From: Candidatus Cryptobacteroides fimicaballi
Lineage (GTDB): Bacteria > Bacteroidota > Bacteroidia > Bacteroidales > UBA932
NCBI GenBank assembly: GCA_018065485.1
Contig: JAGHTF010000020.1
Location: 1 to 57,175, forward strand
Reading direction: 5' to 3'
DNA: 57,175 bases
Part shown: piece after piece, positions 27,817 through 37,443 of the stretch
Layout of the letters: the number at the start of each line of letters is the position of its first letter
How positions within the stretch are numbered: the stretch's first letter is position 1
Translations under genes and position numbers: made by a program
Notes under the pieces: generated by a model
Seen by the model: only the letters and a program-made list of their open reading frames with translations
Database searches by the model: none
What the model was told of the DNA's origin: nothing

Positions 27817-29241
27817 CTAGAACTTCAGAGGCGGCTTGCGGTCACCCATCAGAGGCTCGAAGCGGAAATCCTTGCCGCGACGAGTCTCGAATTCTTTGCA
27901 CACGCGGCGAAGCAGGTCATTGTTCCGATACAGTTCCAAAGCTGCAAGGTAGAATGTCCTGGCTGTGACAAGCAATCCCTTGGTTCCTATTGACATCCCG
28001 GCAGATGCTGTCTGTTGCCAGCAATGCCCGCTTCCCGCGGGAACAAACGCCGCCACCCTGATGCTGCCCGTGGGAACGACCCAGGTGACATTGCCCACGT
28101 CGCTCGAAACCCAGGCTTCGTTCCCTCCGGCGTCAGGTTCGGCAACCGTGGCAACTTGCCGGATCAGAGCAGGAATCTCATCTTCGGTTATGCCGCTGCT
28201 CATCATCATTTTTTCGGCAAAACGTCGCTCTTCGGCATCGTAAGCCACACCCCCTGCCTCGCAAAGTTTCGCGAACATAAGTTCCGACATTGTGTTGTTC
28301 GGCAGTCTCTCGTAGTTGCCGGATACTATTTCATATTCCATTGTAGTTCCGGTGCCCAATGCCGCTCCTTCAGCGGCCTTTATGGCGCGTTCGAATATAT
28401 CTCCCACAATGCTTCTGCGCGGATTGCGTATATAATACTGCACTTCGGCCCTGTCGGGAACTATATTGGGAGCCTTGCCTCCGTCGGTGATTGCGTAGTG
28501 GATTCTGGTGTCGGAAGGAACGTGCTCCCGCATCAGGTTCATCATATAGTCGAATGCTTCCACGGCGTCAAGTGCGCTGCGCCCGTTCTGCGGTCCGCTG
28601 GATGCGTGCGCCGACCTCCCGTGAAAAATGAATCGCACCTGAACGTTGGCCAGTCCGGTGGCGGTATTCACGGTGTTGCGCACATCGGGATGCCAGTCGA
28701 GCATTGCATCGACTCCGTCGAAACAGCCTTCGCGTACCATATACGCCTTGCCACCGCCGCCTTCTTCCGCCGGGCAGCCGAACAGTTTGATCGTACCTTT
28801 ATGACCGGCCGCCAGCCATTTGCTGATGGCAACGGCTCCGGCAACCGAACCGGTTCCCAGAAGATTGTGGCCGCAGCCGTGCCCGGGAGCACCTTCCACA
28901 ACCGGCTGCCGGTATGGCACGGCTGCCTGCGACTGCCCCGGAAGAGCGTCGTATTCGGCAAGGATTCCTATTACCGGGCTGCCATTGCCGAAGCTGGCGA
29001 CAAAGGCGGTAGGGATTCCTGCAATGCCCTTTTCTATACAGAAGCCGTTGGCTTCGAGGTGAGCGGTGAGTTTTTCTACGCTGCGGTATTCCCGGTATCC
29101 CAGTTCGGGTTCTTCCCACAGACTGTGCGAGAGTGCGTCATATACTTCGAACGACGAATCCAGATACTTGAGACCTTCTTTCTGAGCGAAAGCTGCAGCA
29201 GAAATCCAAAGCATCATCAGTGCCATAAAAGTTCTTTTCAT
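27817..29241 (-). CDS. M20-family amidohydrolase (AbgB / p-aminobenzoyl-glutamate hydrolase-like)
   Basis: GILAEYDALPGQSQAAVP, GAPGHGCGHNLLGTGSVAGAVA, CPAEEGGGGKAYMVREG; signal peptide MKRTFMALMMLWISAAAFAQ. Confidence 0.92.
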   Translation of the reverse strand: MKRTFMALMMLWISAAAFAQKEGLKYLDSSFEVYDALSHSLWEEPELGYREYRSVEKLTAHLEANGFCIEKGIAGIPTAFVASFGNGSPVIGILAEYDALPGQSQAAVPYRQPVVEGAPGHGCGHNLLGTGSVAGAVAISKWLAAGHKGTIKLFGCPAEEGGGGKAYMVREGCFDGVDAMLDWHPDVRNTVNTATGLANVQVRFIFHGRSAHASSGPQNGRSALDAVEAFDYMMNLMREHVPSDTRIHYAITDGGKAPNIVPDRAEVQYYIRNPRRSIVGDIFERAIKAAEGAALGTGTTMEYEIVSGNYERLPNNTMSELMFAKLCEAGGVAYDAEERRFAEKMMMSSGITEDEIPALIRQVATVAEPDAGGNEAWVSSDVGNVTWVVPTGSIRVAAFVPAGSGHCWQQTASAGMSIGTKGLLVTARTFYLAALELYRNNDLLRRVCKEFETRRGKDFRFEPLMGDRKPPLKF

Positions 29242-29310
29242 TATTGTCTTCCTATATGCTAGCAAAGATAATAAATCCCAATGAAAATCTTATGTTCCCC
29301 GCAGCTGTTA

Positions 29311-29325
29311 CTGACAAAATGTCAG
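29311..29325. promoter_or_regulatory. Perfect inverted repeat CTGACA-aaa-TGTCAG upstream of dnaK
   Basis: CTGACA 29311-29316, spacer AAA, TGTCAG 29320-29325. Confidence 0.8.
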
Positions 29326-29341
29326 TGGCATAGAGTTGGCA
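29326..29341 (+). promoter_or_regulatory. Sigma-54-like -24/-12 promoter for dnaK
   Basis: TGGCATAGAGTTGGCA: GG (29327-28) and GC (29339-40) spaced as in TGGCAC-N5-TTGC; upstream of ATG 29390. Confidence 0.6.
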
Positions 29342-29389
29342 TTACCAAGGGCGTAAACAAAACGCAAACAATTTAAAAACGTAAATATT

Positions 29390-31303
29390 ATGGGAAAGAT
29401 TATCGGAATCGACCTCGGAACAACAAACTCTTGTGTATCCGTAATGGAAGGCAACCAGCCCACAGTTATCATCAATGACGAAGGCTCACGTACAACTCCT
29501 TCCGTAGTTGCATTCACCGAAGGCGGTGAGCGCAAAGTCGGCAACGCTGCAAAGCGTCAGGCCATCACCAACCCTAAGAATACCATTTTCTCCATCAAGA
29601 GATTTATGGGCGAAACCTACGATCAGGTGAGCAGGGAAGTATCCCGCGTACCTTACAGCGTGGTTAAGGGCAGCAACAATTCACCCCGCGTCGACATCGA
29701 CGGCAGAATGTACACTCCTCAGGAGATATCTGCAATCATCCTTCAGAAGATGAAGAAGATTGCCGAAGATTACCTTCGTCAGGAGGTTACCGAGGCTGTC
29801 ATCACCGTTCCCGCATATTTCTCCGACTCTCAGCGTCAGGCTACCAAGGATGCCGGAAAGATTGCAGGACTCGATGTCAAGAGAATCATCAATGAACCTA
29901 CCGCAGCCGCACTGGCATACGGGCTCGACAAGAAGAACAAGAATATCAAGGTGGCAGTCTATGACCTTGGCGGCGGTACCTTCGATATCTCTATCCTGGA
30001 ACTCGGCGACGGCGTATTCGAGGTTAAGTCAACCAACGGTGACACCCACCTTGGCGGAGATGATTTCGACCAGGCCATAATCGACTGGCTGGCATCCGAA
30101 TTCGCCGGAGACAACTCCGGAATGGACCTCAAGCAGGATCCTATGGCTCTCCAGAGACTTAAGGAGGCTGCCGAAAAGGCCAAGATCGAGCTTTCAAACA
30201 ACTCGTCTACCGAAATCAACCTTCCTTACATCACAGCTATCGGCGGTGTTCCCAAGCATCTGGTAAAGAGCTTGAGCCGCGCCAAGTTCGAATCTCTTTG
30301 CGACGACCTTTTCCGCCGCAGCATCGAGCCTTGCCGCAAAGCTCTCGAAGATGCGAAGCTGTCTGCATCCCAGATTGACGAAGTCCTTCTCGTAGGCGGA
30401 TCGACCCGTATCCCCCGCATCCAGGAACTTGTAAAGGAATTCTTCGGCAAGGAACCTAACAAGAGCGTTAACCCCGACGAGGTTGTAGCAATCGGCGCAG
30501 CCATCCAGGGCGGTGTCCTCGCAGGTGACGTCAAGGATGTGCTTCTGCTCGACGTAACGCCCCTCAGCCTGGGAATCGAGACTTTGGGTGGAGTTATGAC
30601 AAAGCTTATCGAAAGCAACACCACAATCCCCGTACACAAAGACCAGGTATTCTCCACTGCTGTTGACAATCAGCCTTCGGTAGAAATCCGGGTGCTCCAG
30701 GGCGAACGTCCTATGGCAAAGGATAACAAGCAGATTGGCGTGTTCCATCTCGACGGAATCGCTCCCGCTCCCCGCGGAATCCCTCAGATCGAGGTCAGCT
30801 TCGACATCAACGCCAACGGTATTCTGAGCGTAACCGCAAAGGATAAGGCTACCGGAAAGGAGCAGCACATCAAGATTGAGGCTTCAAGCGGTCTTACCGA
30901 CGATGAAATCCAGCGTATGCGCGATGAGGCTAAGGCCAATGAGGCCGCCGATGCCGCAGAGAAGGCTAAGGTCGACAAGGTGAACAACGCCGACGCTATG
31001 GTTTTCCAGACCGAGAAGAATATCAAGGAGTACGGCGATAAGATTCCTGCCGACAAGAAGGAAGCTATCGAGAAGGCTTGCGCCGAGCTTAAGAAGGCTG
31101 TCGAATCCAAGGATATGGACGGCATAGACAAGTACAACGCAGAGCTCGAGCAGGCTTGGCATGCCGCATCCGAAGATATGGCAAAGGCTGCGCAGGGCGC
31201 ACAGCAGGGCGGTCAGGGCTTTGCCGGTCAGCAGGGTAATCCCGGACAGGGAGGTCCTCAGCCCGACTACGGCAATCCCAACGACGCTCCCGACGAGCAG
31301 TAA
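29390..31303 (+). CDS. dnaK: Chaperone protein DnaK (Hsp70)
   Basis: [83 protein letters not shown]-terminus. Confidence 0.99.
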   Translation: MGKIIGIDLGTTNSCVSVMEGNQPTVIINDEGSRTTPSVVAFTEGGERKVGNAAKRQAITNPKNTIFSIKRFMGETYDQVSREVSRVPYSVVKGSNNSPRVDIDGRMYTPQEISAIILQKMKKIAEDYLRQEVTEAVITVPAYFSDSQRQATKDAGKIAGLDVKRIINEPTAAALAYGLDKKNKNIKVAVYDLGGGTFDISILELGDGVFEVKSTNGDTHLGGDDFDQAIIDWLASEFAGDNSGMDLKQDPMALQRLKEAAEKAKIELSNNSSTEINLPYITAIGGVPKHLVKSLSRAKFESLCDDLFRRSIEPCRKALEDAKLSASQIDEVLLVGGSTRIPRIQELVKEFFGKEPNKSVNPDEVVAIGAAIQGGVLAGDVKDVLLLDVTPLSLGIETLGGVMTKLIESNTTIPVHKDQVFSTAVDNQPSVEIRVLQGERPMAKDNKQIGVFHLDGIAPAPRGIPQIEVSFDINANGILSVTAKDKATGKEQHIKIEASSGLTDDEIQRMRDEAKANEAADAAEKAKVDKVNNADAMVFQTEKNIKEYGDKIPADKKEAIEKACAELKKAVESKDMDGIDKYNAELEQAWHAASEDMAKAAQGAQQGGQGFAGQQGNPGQGGPQPDYGNPNDAPDEQ

Positions 31304-31304
31304 G

Positions 31305-32996
31305 CTACGATAGTTTTGTATAGGCGACCTTCCCGACGAGAGTCTTGGGAAGGTCGTTGCGTACCTCGATTTCGTAAGGCATCGCATACTTTGCAATCCT
31401 GCGGCTGCAGTGCTGCATGATGTCCTCGCGCACCTCGGGTGAATCCTTGACGCCCTCGTTCAGTACGACGAATGCCTTGATTTTCTGCATCTTGTAGGGA
31501 TCCGGAACGCCAATTACACAACTCATCCTCACGGCAGGGTGTGCATCGATTATATTCTCCAACTGAGACGGATATACATTGTATCCGCTGGTGACGATCA
31601 TTCTCTTGATTCTCTGGCGGAAGTATATGAATCCCTCTTCATCCATCAAACCAAGGTCGCCCGTATGCAGCCACACGTTGCCGTCGGAGTGAACCCGCAG
31701 CGTGCTGGCGTTTTCTTCCGGGTGGTTGATATAGCCCAGCATTACGGTAGGGCCGCAGATACAGATCTCACCTTCGGTATTGTAGGGCACTTCGTCATTC
31801 GTTCCCACGGCACAAATCTGAAAATAGGTGTCGGGGTAGGGGATACCGATGCTTCCTTCCTTCTCTTTGTCGTAGGGAGTAAGGCAGCTTGCGGTAACGC
31901 ATTCGGTAGTGCCGTAGCCTTCACGGATACGGATTCCGGCATTGTGTTCTGCAAGGAAAGCGTCGAACTTCTTCTTGAGCTCAATGGAAAGGGAATCTCC
32001 GCCGGAGAATACACCCTTGAGGCAGGAAAGATCGACTCCGTCGAGATATGTATTGCGTGCAATAGCCTCGAACAGCGTAGGAACTCCCGCAATGAAATTG
32101 GGCCTGTTGGCCTTGATGAGTTGGGCATAGCTCTTTACGTTGAACCGCGGAACGAGAATGGAGGTTCCTCCGGCAACCATCATAGTATGAATGCAGACTC
32201 CAAGTCCGAACCCGTGGAATACGGGCATTGCGGCGAGCATCTTGGTATGGCGGATTTCCTCGTGACTCATAACTGCCGTCTGCAGGGCCAGAGCGTTGAA
32301 GTTGCGGTCCGAGAGCATAATCCCCTTGGTTGTTCCCGTGGTTCCTCCGGAAAAGAGAACGACCGCTTCGGTGTTGATGTCCTTATCGGTAACCGCGTAG
32401 TTTCCGTCTATGGGCTGTTCGGCATATTTCAGGAAATTCTTCCAGGAAATTGCGATGCCGTCCTTGCGGAGACGGGGGAACTTCCTCTCCGTCATCAGCC
32501 GGAAAGCTACGGCCTTGATGGCCGGCAGCTCGTCGGAAACGCTGGCAATGATAAGTTTGCTCACCGGCCTCTTGGCGGTCACTTCCAGGAATTTTTCGTA
32601 GAACTGATCCAGGGTAACCGCTATGTCGCAGGCGGCTTCATCGGCGTAAAAACAGATTTCGTCTATTGCCGACAGGGGGTGAATCATACAGGGAACTGCT
32701 CCAATGCGGTTAAGGCCGTACAGGCAGTAGATTGCCTGGGGAACATTGGGCATACATACCAGGACTCTTGTTCCGGGGCGTATTCCAAGATTGTATAATG
32801 CCTTTGCAGTCCGGTCAATTTCGGCCGCCAACACTTTGTAGGATATCTTTCTGCCCATAAAGGACAGGGCTGTGAACTCGGGGTCGGCTGCGGCTGTGGC
32901 AAGCACGGTCTCACTCATCGATTTCTCACTGTAATTCAGGTGGAAGGGGAGATCTCCGTAACTGCTTGTCCAGGGTGATTTAGGTTCGGTTGTCAT
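31305..32996 (-). CDS. AMP-dependent synthetase / acyl-CoA ligase
   Basis: VLFSGGTTGTTKGIMLSDRNF, REGYGTTECV, WLHTGDLGLMDEEGFIYFRQRIKRMIVTSGYNVYPSQLE. Confidence 0.95.
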   Translation of the reverse strand: MTTEPKSPWTSSYGDLPFHLNYSEKSMSETVLATAAADPEFTALSFMGRKISYKVLAAEIDRTAKALYNLGIRPGTRVLVCMPNVPQAIYCLYGLNRIGAVPCMIHPLSAIDEICFYADEAACDIAVTLDQFYEKFLEVTAKRPVSKLIIASVSDELPAIKAVAFRLMTERKFPRLRKDGIAISWKNFLKYAEQPIDGNYAVTDKDINTEAVVLFSGGTTGTTKGIMLSDRNFNALALQTAVMSHEEIRHTKMLAAMPVFHGFGLGVCIHTMMVAGGTSILVPRFNVKSYAQLIKANRPNFIAGVPTLFEAIARNTYLDGVDLSCLKGVFSGGDSLSIELKKKFDAFLAEHNAGIRIREGYGTTECVTASCLTPYDKEKEGSIGIPYPDTYFQICAVGTNDEVPYNTEGEICICGPTVMLGYINHPEENASTLRVHSDGNVWLHTGDLGLMDEEGFIYFRQRIKRMIVTSGYNVYPSQLENIIDAHPAVRMSCVIGVPDPYKMQKIKAFVVLNEGVKDSPEVREDIMQHCSRRIAKYAMPYEIEVRNDLPKTLVGKVAYTKLS

Positions 32997-33009
32997 AGTA
33001 TTATAGATA

Positions 33010-33897
33010 TCAGTTCAGCTCAACGGGTTCCTTGACGTCTTTGTCCAGAAGGTCGGGATGCTGAAGCAGATGTTTCAGAATTTTAACGCTCTTTGCGAAA
33101 TAATACCCGTCGGCAATTCGTTCGTCGATGGTAAGGGCTATCTTTATGGTATCTTTAATGTCGGTGGTGCCGTCCTCGTTGATTATGAGGCGCTTTTTCA
33201 TTTCGTTGATGACAACGAAGAACGAGATTGTGCCCCAGTTGAAGATGTGGTGGTAGTCGGCGCTCATCTTAATGCTTCCCAGATTGGAGATGAATACAGT
33301 AGAGTAACAGGGGTCGTCTGACTGAAAGCTCTTGGGATATATTCCCCATTTGTCCATAAGTTTAACAAACCAGAACACCACTTCCAGAAGGAATCCGGGA
33401 ATGAACTTGAAAACGTTCATCGTCGAAGAGGAATGGTCGATTTCCTTCTTTACGCGCACTTTGGTGACGAATTTCTCCAGAAAGTCGTGCATCTGCGCAA
33501 TAGGAGCTCCTCCGTCGGGGTCAAGCACCCATTTGGCGATGGACTCCTCGGAGTGGTCGTCGAAAGCTCTCTTTACAACGAAGGACGACATTATCTCCTT
33601 ACGTTCGTAATATTTCCGTCCGCTGATAAACCAGTTCAGCTTTGGCCGCAGATAGATTGTCTTTGCTATGGCTGCGGTAAAAACCTGGAACCAACTGTAT
33701 TTGTATTCGGGATTCTGCGCATTCTTGCGGTCTACATAGTCTTTGATTGCCGCAATGTCGATAATTTCGGTAAGAACCGCTTCGTTATTGGTTCTGCCCG
33801 GCATAAGGTATGGCATAATCACGTGGAGGGCATCCAGGTTTTTTATCCGCCTTCTGTCCGAACGGCTAGCGCGTTCTTTCCTTTGGATATTTTCCAT
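33010..33897 (-). CDS. Stand-alone 2-oxoacid dehydrogenase E2 / CAT-fold acyltransferase-like protein
   Basis: STVFISNLGSIKMSADYHHIFNWGTISFFVVI...IALTIDERIADGYYFAKSVKILKHLLQHP (E2 active-site motif position DERIADG). Confidence 0.75.
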   Translation of the reverse strand: MENIQRKERASRSDRRRIKNLDALHVIMPYLMPGRTNNEAVLTEIIDIAAIKDYVDRKNAQNPEYKYSWFQVFTAAIAKTIYLRPKLNWFISGRKYYERKEIMSSFVVKRAFDDHSEESIAKWVLDPDGGAPIAQMHDFLEKFVTKVRVKKEIDHSSSTMNVFKFIPGFLLEVVFWFVKLMDKWGIYPKSFQSDDPCYSTVFISNLGSIKMSADYHHIFNWGTISFFVVINEMKKRLIINEDGTTDIKDTIKIALTIDERIADGYYFAKSVKILKHLLQHPDLLDKDVKEPVELN

Positions 33898-33969
33898 TTC
33901 CGGTTAGGTTTTGGTTTAAAAACCTACAAATATACGAAAATTTGAATATCTGCAAAGTCCTCTGCCCGG

Positions 33970-34926
33970 CTATCTTACTCTTACCGGACGTACCGGAAGT
34001 CCTATCATTCTGCCGTATTTTTCTATAGACATTGCAGCTTCTCCCTCGTCAAACCAATCCTCTTCTCCAAAGAAATAGTAGGCCTGGCTGCAGTTGTTCC
34101 CTACAAGAGTTGACGACCAGAAGTAAGCGCTGCCTTCTCCCGAAAGCTTGGACTGCCGGTATCCACCCGCCGGTATCACGATAGTGGCGCCATTCTTTGC
34201 ACGACCGGTAAAGATTGTGGTCTTGCCAATTGTAATGCTCCACTCAAGGGATTTTACGAGCTCGTCCACTTCTTCTTTTGTAGGCATCCTCCAAGTCTCT
34301 CCCCAAAGGACGGCAGCTGCGTCGTCGACGCTCTCCAGCACTGTCTTGTCGTCGACAGATTCTCCCTTGTCAATGCTGGTGCAATATTTTGTGAAGGTAT
34401 CGGGCTCACCTTTGCAATGTGCGTAGTTCGACGTCTCGTATTTCTCTTTCGACGCAGTCTCACCCCAGGCAAAATATTTTCCGTATGCTTCTGCAGTTTC
34501 GGCGCCGATGTTGCAAACGGCCCATTTTACCGACAGCCCAAGGTCTACATATTCGTGAGCTGTTCCGACTTCTACGGTTGCCGTCGCTGTCTTGATGTTC
34601 CCGTGCGTGTCGGTGAATTTCATTGTAATTGTAGATGAACCCTCAAACAACGCCTTTACAATGAAGCCGGAAGCGCTTGTGTCGACGCTTACCGATGCCT
34701 TGTTGTCTGAAATCAGTTCTGCCTTATCCATATTCAGGAATTCCTTGGCTTCAGGGGGTGTTATGACAACATTGTCAGGGCCGAGTTTCATTGTTTCACC
34801 TTCCTTCATACTGAACTTTTCCTGTTTGAAAGCGATGTTTTCCACTTCTTTGAAATTTTCTTTCTGGCAAGAGCAGAATACTGCTGCGATGCCTGCGCAC
34901 AAAGCGATGATTTTTTTACTGTTCAT
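33970..34926 (-). CDS. Lipoprotein with Fibrobacter-succinogenes-major-paralogous-like C-terminal domain
   Basis: Lipobox AAVFCSCQKE; EYVDLGLSVKWAVCNIGAETAEAYGKYFAWGET...WRMPTKEEVDELV...YFWSSTLVGNNCSQAYYFFG. Confidence 0.7.
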   Translation of the reverse strand: MNSKKIIALCAGIAAVFCSCQKENFKEVENIAFKQEKFSMKEGETMKLGPDNVVITPPEAKEFLNMDKAELISDNKASVSVDTSASGFIVKALFEGSSTITMKFTDTHGNIKTATATVEVGTAHEYVDLGLSVKWAVCNIGAETAEAYGKYFAWGETASKEKYETSNYAHCKGEPDTFTKYCTSIDKGESVDDKTVLESVDDAAAVLWGETWRMPTKEEVDELVKSLEWSITIGKTTIFTGRAKNGATIVIPAGGYRQSKLSGEGSAYFWSSTLVGNNCSQAYYFFGEEDWFDEGEAAMSIEKYGRMIGLPVRPVRVR

Positions 34927-34988
34927 TATTCGATGTGTTAAAAATGGCGACAAATTTATAAAAATTTTTTAAAAAGAAGAAAAATAGT

Positions 34989-34996
34989 TAAATTTG
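34989..34996 (+). promoter_or_regulatory. Bacteroidetes -7 box (TAAATTTG)
   Basis: TAnnTTTG consensus upstream of ATG 35015. Confidence 0.6.
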
Positions 34997-35014
34997 CGGC
35001 GTAAAAATAACTGT

Positions 35015-36532
35015 ATGAAAAGGTCATTTCTTGTATTTATAACACTATCTGTCTTATTGTCAATCGCTTCCTGCGGCAAACTTATAGAACTTCCGTCTGC
35101 CCCGAAAATCAGCGTCGAGGGTGTGCAGGTTAATCAGACCTGTAATGTGCTGGAAGTGGAGGGTATAAATGTCAAAGCAGTTGCCGATGGAGGAATATTA
35201 TCCCTTGTAGTGTCGGTTTCTTCTCCGGCTCTGGATGCCGAAGCCCTGTCTGCCATAGGCCTGGCAGAACGGTTCGACCTGGCTGCCCCGGGGAAATATG
35301 AGGCCGGACTGAAAACGTTGGGACTGCCGTGTGGCGGGGATGTCAGGGAATCAAAGTCGGTAAATTTCAGCCTTACCGGTTTTCTTGAATATTTTAAAAA
35401 AGGGAAGAACCGGACCGCCGACCATTGCATAACGCTGGAATTGACGGATTGCCGGGGGCAGAAGTGCTCTTGCAGGATAATACTTCACCGGGATGCCGTA
35501 ATCGGGATATCTGTGGAAAATGCAGATATGTGGAAACGTACTGCGGACATAATTATTGACGGAAGTTTCCCCGAGGAAGCGTCAGTTTTGTACAGAATGA
35601 AGGGGACGGAAGAATGGAAAAAGGCAGCCTGTGCCGATAAGAACAAACGTATCTATAATCCTGAGCCTTTATGGAACGGGTCGAAGAATGAAGCCGGGCT
35701 GACGGTTTATTCAATGGACGGTTATACCGGATTCAAAGCCGGTACCGAATATGAGATTCTTGTTTCGGATGCCGACGGCGGCGAACTCTCGCTTTTGGAA
35801 TACTCTTCTCCTATAGGGGACGAACTGCCGAACAATGATTTCTCGGCGTGGTTCACCAAGAACGGCAAGGATAACGGACTGTCATATCCGAACGCTGCTC
35901 CTACAGTCGCTCCCGGAGGATTCTGGGACAGTGGAAACAATGACGCCAGCAAGAAGCTGTGTATCCCTCTTGAAGGCGGAGGGGCTTGGCTCCGGTCGGG
36001 GCAGACAATGGGAATCCTTACGTCCGGCAATATATTTTCGGGAGATTTTGTTTTCAACGGACTTCAGGGAACAGTATTCTTCGGCAAGCATTTCGAATGG
36101 ACGGCACGTCCGACGGCCTTGGTAATAAGGTACTCGGCCTCGCAGGGAAAAATCGATTGTGAAAAATACACGTCGGGCAAAAAAGGTACCCAAGACAAAG
36201 GAATCATCCAGATATCCGTGGTGGATTGGGAAGGTCAGCACCCGTGCAGCTCCGGAATAATGAGCGCCCCTTCGGGAACGTGGGATCCTTCGATGCAGGA
36301 CAGTACCGAAGAAGGTCCGGTCATAGGCTATGCCGCAAAATTCATCGAGGGCGATACGGACGGATTTGTGGAGGACAGAATTCCTTTCTTCTGGTATGAC
36401 AGGGATGCGGAGTGCCCGCTTTCATCGGATTTCAATATCGTTGTCTCCATTGCCAACAGCTACCTTGGGGAATATCTGACGGGTTGCTCCGGAAACGAAA
36501 TGAAAATCAAGTATATAGGTTTCGAATATTAG
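35015..36532 (+). CDS. Lipoprotein, putative carbohydrate-metabolism-domain (PCMD)-like C-terminus
   Basis: Lipobox LLSIASCGKL; ELPNNDFSAWFTKNG...FWDSGNNDASK...GDFVFNGLQGTVFFGKHFEWTARPTALVIRYSA...FNIVVSIANSYLGEYLTGCSGNEMKIKYIGFEY. Confidence 0.6.
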   Translation: MKRSFLVFITLSVLLSIASCGKLIELPSAPKISVEGVQVNQTCNVLEVEGINVKAVADGGILSLVVSVSSPALDAEALSAIGLAERFDLAAPGKYEAGLKTLGLPCGGDVRESKSVNFSLTGFLEYFKKGKNRTADHCITLELTDCRGQKCSCRIILHRDAVIGISVENADMWKRTADIIIDGSFPEEASVLYRMKGTEEWKKAACADKNKRIYNPEPLWNGSKNEAGLTVYSMDGYTGFKAGTEYEILVSDADGGELSLLEYSSPIGDELPNNDFSAWFTKNGKDNGLSYPNAAPTVAPGGFWDSGNNDASKKLCIPLEGGGAWLRSGQTMGILTSGNIFSGDFVFNGLQGTVFFGKHFEWTARPTALVIRYSASQGKIDCEKYTSGKKGTQDKGIIQISVVDWEGQHPCSSGIMSAPSGTWDPSMQDSTEEGPVIGYAAKFIEGDTDGFVEDRIPFFWYDRDAECPLSSDFNIVVSIANSYLGEYLTGCSGNEMKIKYIGFEY

Positions 36533-37440
36533 GATTTCCTGTATTCCAGCGGAGTCATTCCCGTGGCATCCTTGAAATACTTGTTGAATTGGGCCTGGGT
36601 GTTGAAATTCATTGTGCGGCACAATTCTCCGATTGTCTGTCTCCCACTCTTTATCAGAGACTTGGCATCGAGAATAACATAGTCCCGTATCCAATCTGTG
36701 GGGCGTTTTCCGCTTTCGGCCATTATGACTTTCGCCAGATATTTCGGTGACAGGCCGGTTTTCTGTGCGTACCACGCCACGTCGCGGTGTTCTCTGTGCC
36801 GTCTTTCCACCTGATTGAGGAACTCTTTCAGAATCATTTCCCGTTGCGATACTTTCTCCTTTTTCCTGAGAGAGACTTCGGCATCAACGGCTGCAATGGA
36901 GCTGAGAACCATTATGTGCGCCTTGACGAGGACTTCGGGGGTTGCGTCCCCAAATTTTTCGAGTGTCTTCCGTAAAAGCAGGTAGGATTCCACCGCCATC
37001 ACTACCGTATCTTCCTGGAGGTCCAGCTGTACCGTAGAAGAGAAGTTTTTTGCAGAGAACAGGCCTCCGTAAAAAGAAAAATCGGGCGCAAGGTCCTTAT
37101 TCTGTACCGCAAGCACGGCAAATTCGCTTTCCGGTTCCAGGATAACGTTGTCGGCAATCGTGCCGGGGACCAGTACGAGGGCGGATCCGGCTTTTACGGT
37201 ATGTATCCTCAGGTTGCACTCAACCTCTATGCCTCCGCGTATGCACAGGACAATTACCGTGAAATCTATGCGTTTTGGCATATCGGCCCCGATGAAGGCG
37301 TTCACTTCGTCGTTCATGGTCTCCCCCAGGGGACGGCCGATGTTGTCGTACAGAATGATGTCATTCTTATAAAGAATACGGGTGTCTGTCCCGGGCATCA
37401 TCCCGAAAGCGATATTGTGAATATTCCCGAGCCCTCTCAT
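36529..37440 (-). CDS. AraC-family transcriptional regulator
   Basis: HRDVAWYAQKTGLSPKYLAKVIMAESGKRPTDWIRDYVILDAKSLIKSGRQTIGELCRTMNFNTQAQFNKYFKDATGMTPLEYRKS. Confidence 0.93.
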   Translation of the reverse strand: MRGLGNIHNIAFGMMPGTDTRILYKNDIILYDNIGRPLGETMNDEVNAFIGADMPKRIDFTVIVLCIRGGIEVECNLRIHTVKAGSALVLVPGTIADNVILEPESEFAVLAVQNKDLAPDFSFYGGLFSAKNFSSTVQLDLQEDTVVMAVESYLLLRKTLEKFGDATPEVLVKAHIMVLSSIAAVDAEVSLRKKEKVSQREMILKEFLNQVERRHREHRDVAWYAQKTGLSPKYLAKVIMAESGKRPTDWIRDYVILDAKSLIKSGRQTIGELCRTMNFNTQAQFNKYFKDATGMTPLEYRKS

Positions 37441-37443
37441 CGC

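Noticed and set aside
28015-29262. 415-aa plus-strand ORF antisense to the M20 amidohydrolase
   Set aside because: Shadow ORF; the minus strand has signal peptide and M20 motifs.
31539-32798. 419-aa plus-strand ORF antisense to the acyl-CoA ligase
   Set aside because: Shadow ORF; all ligase motifs are on the minus strand.
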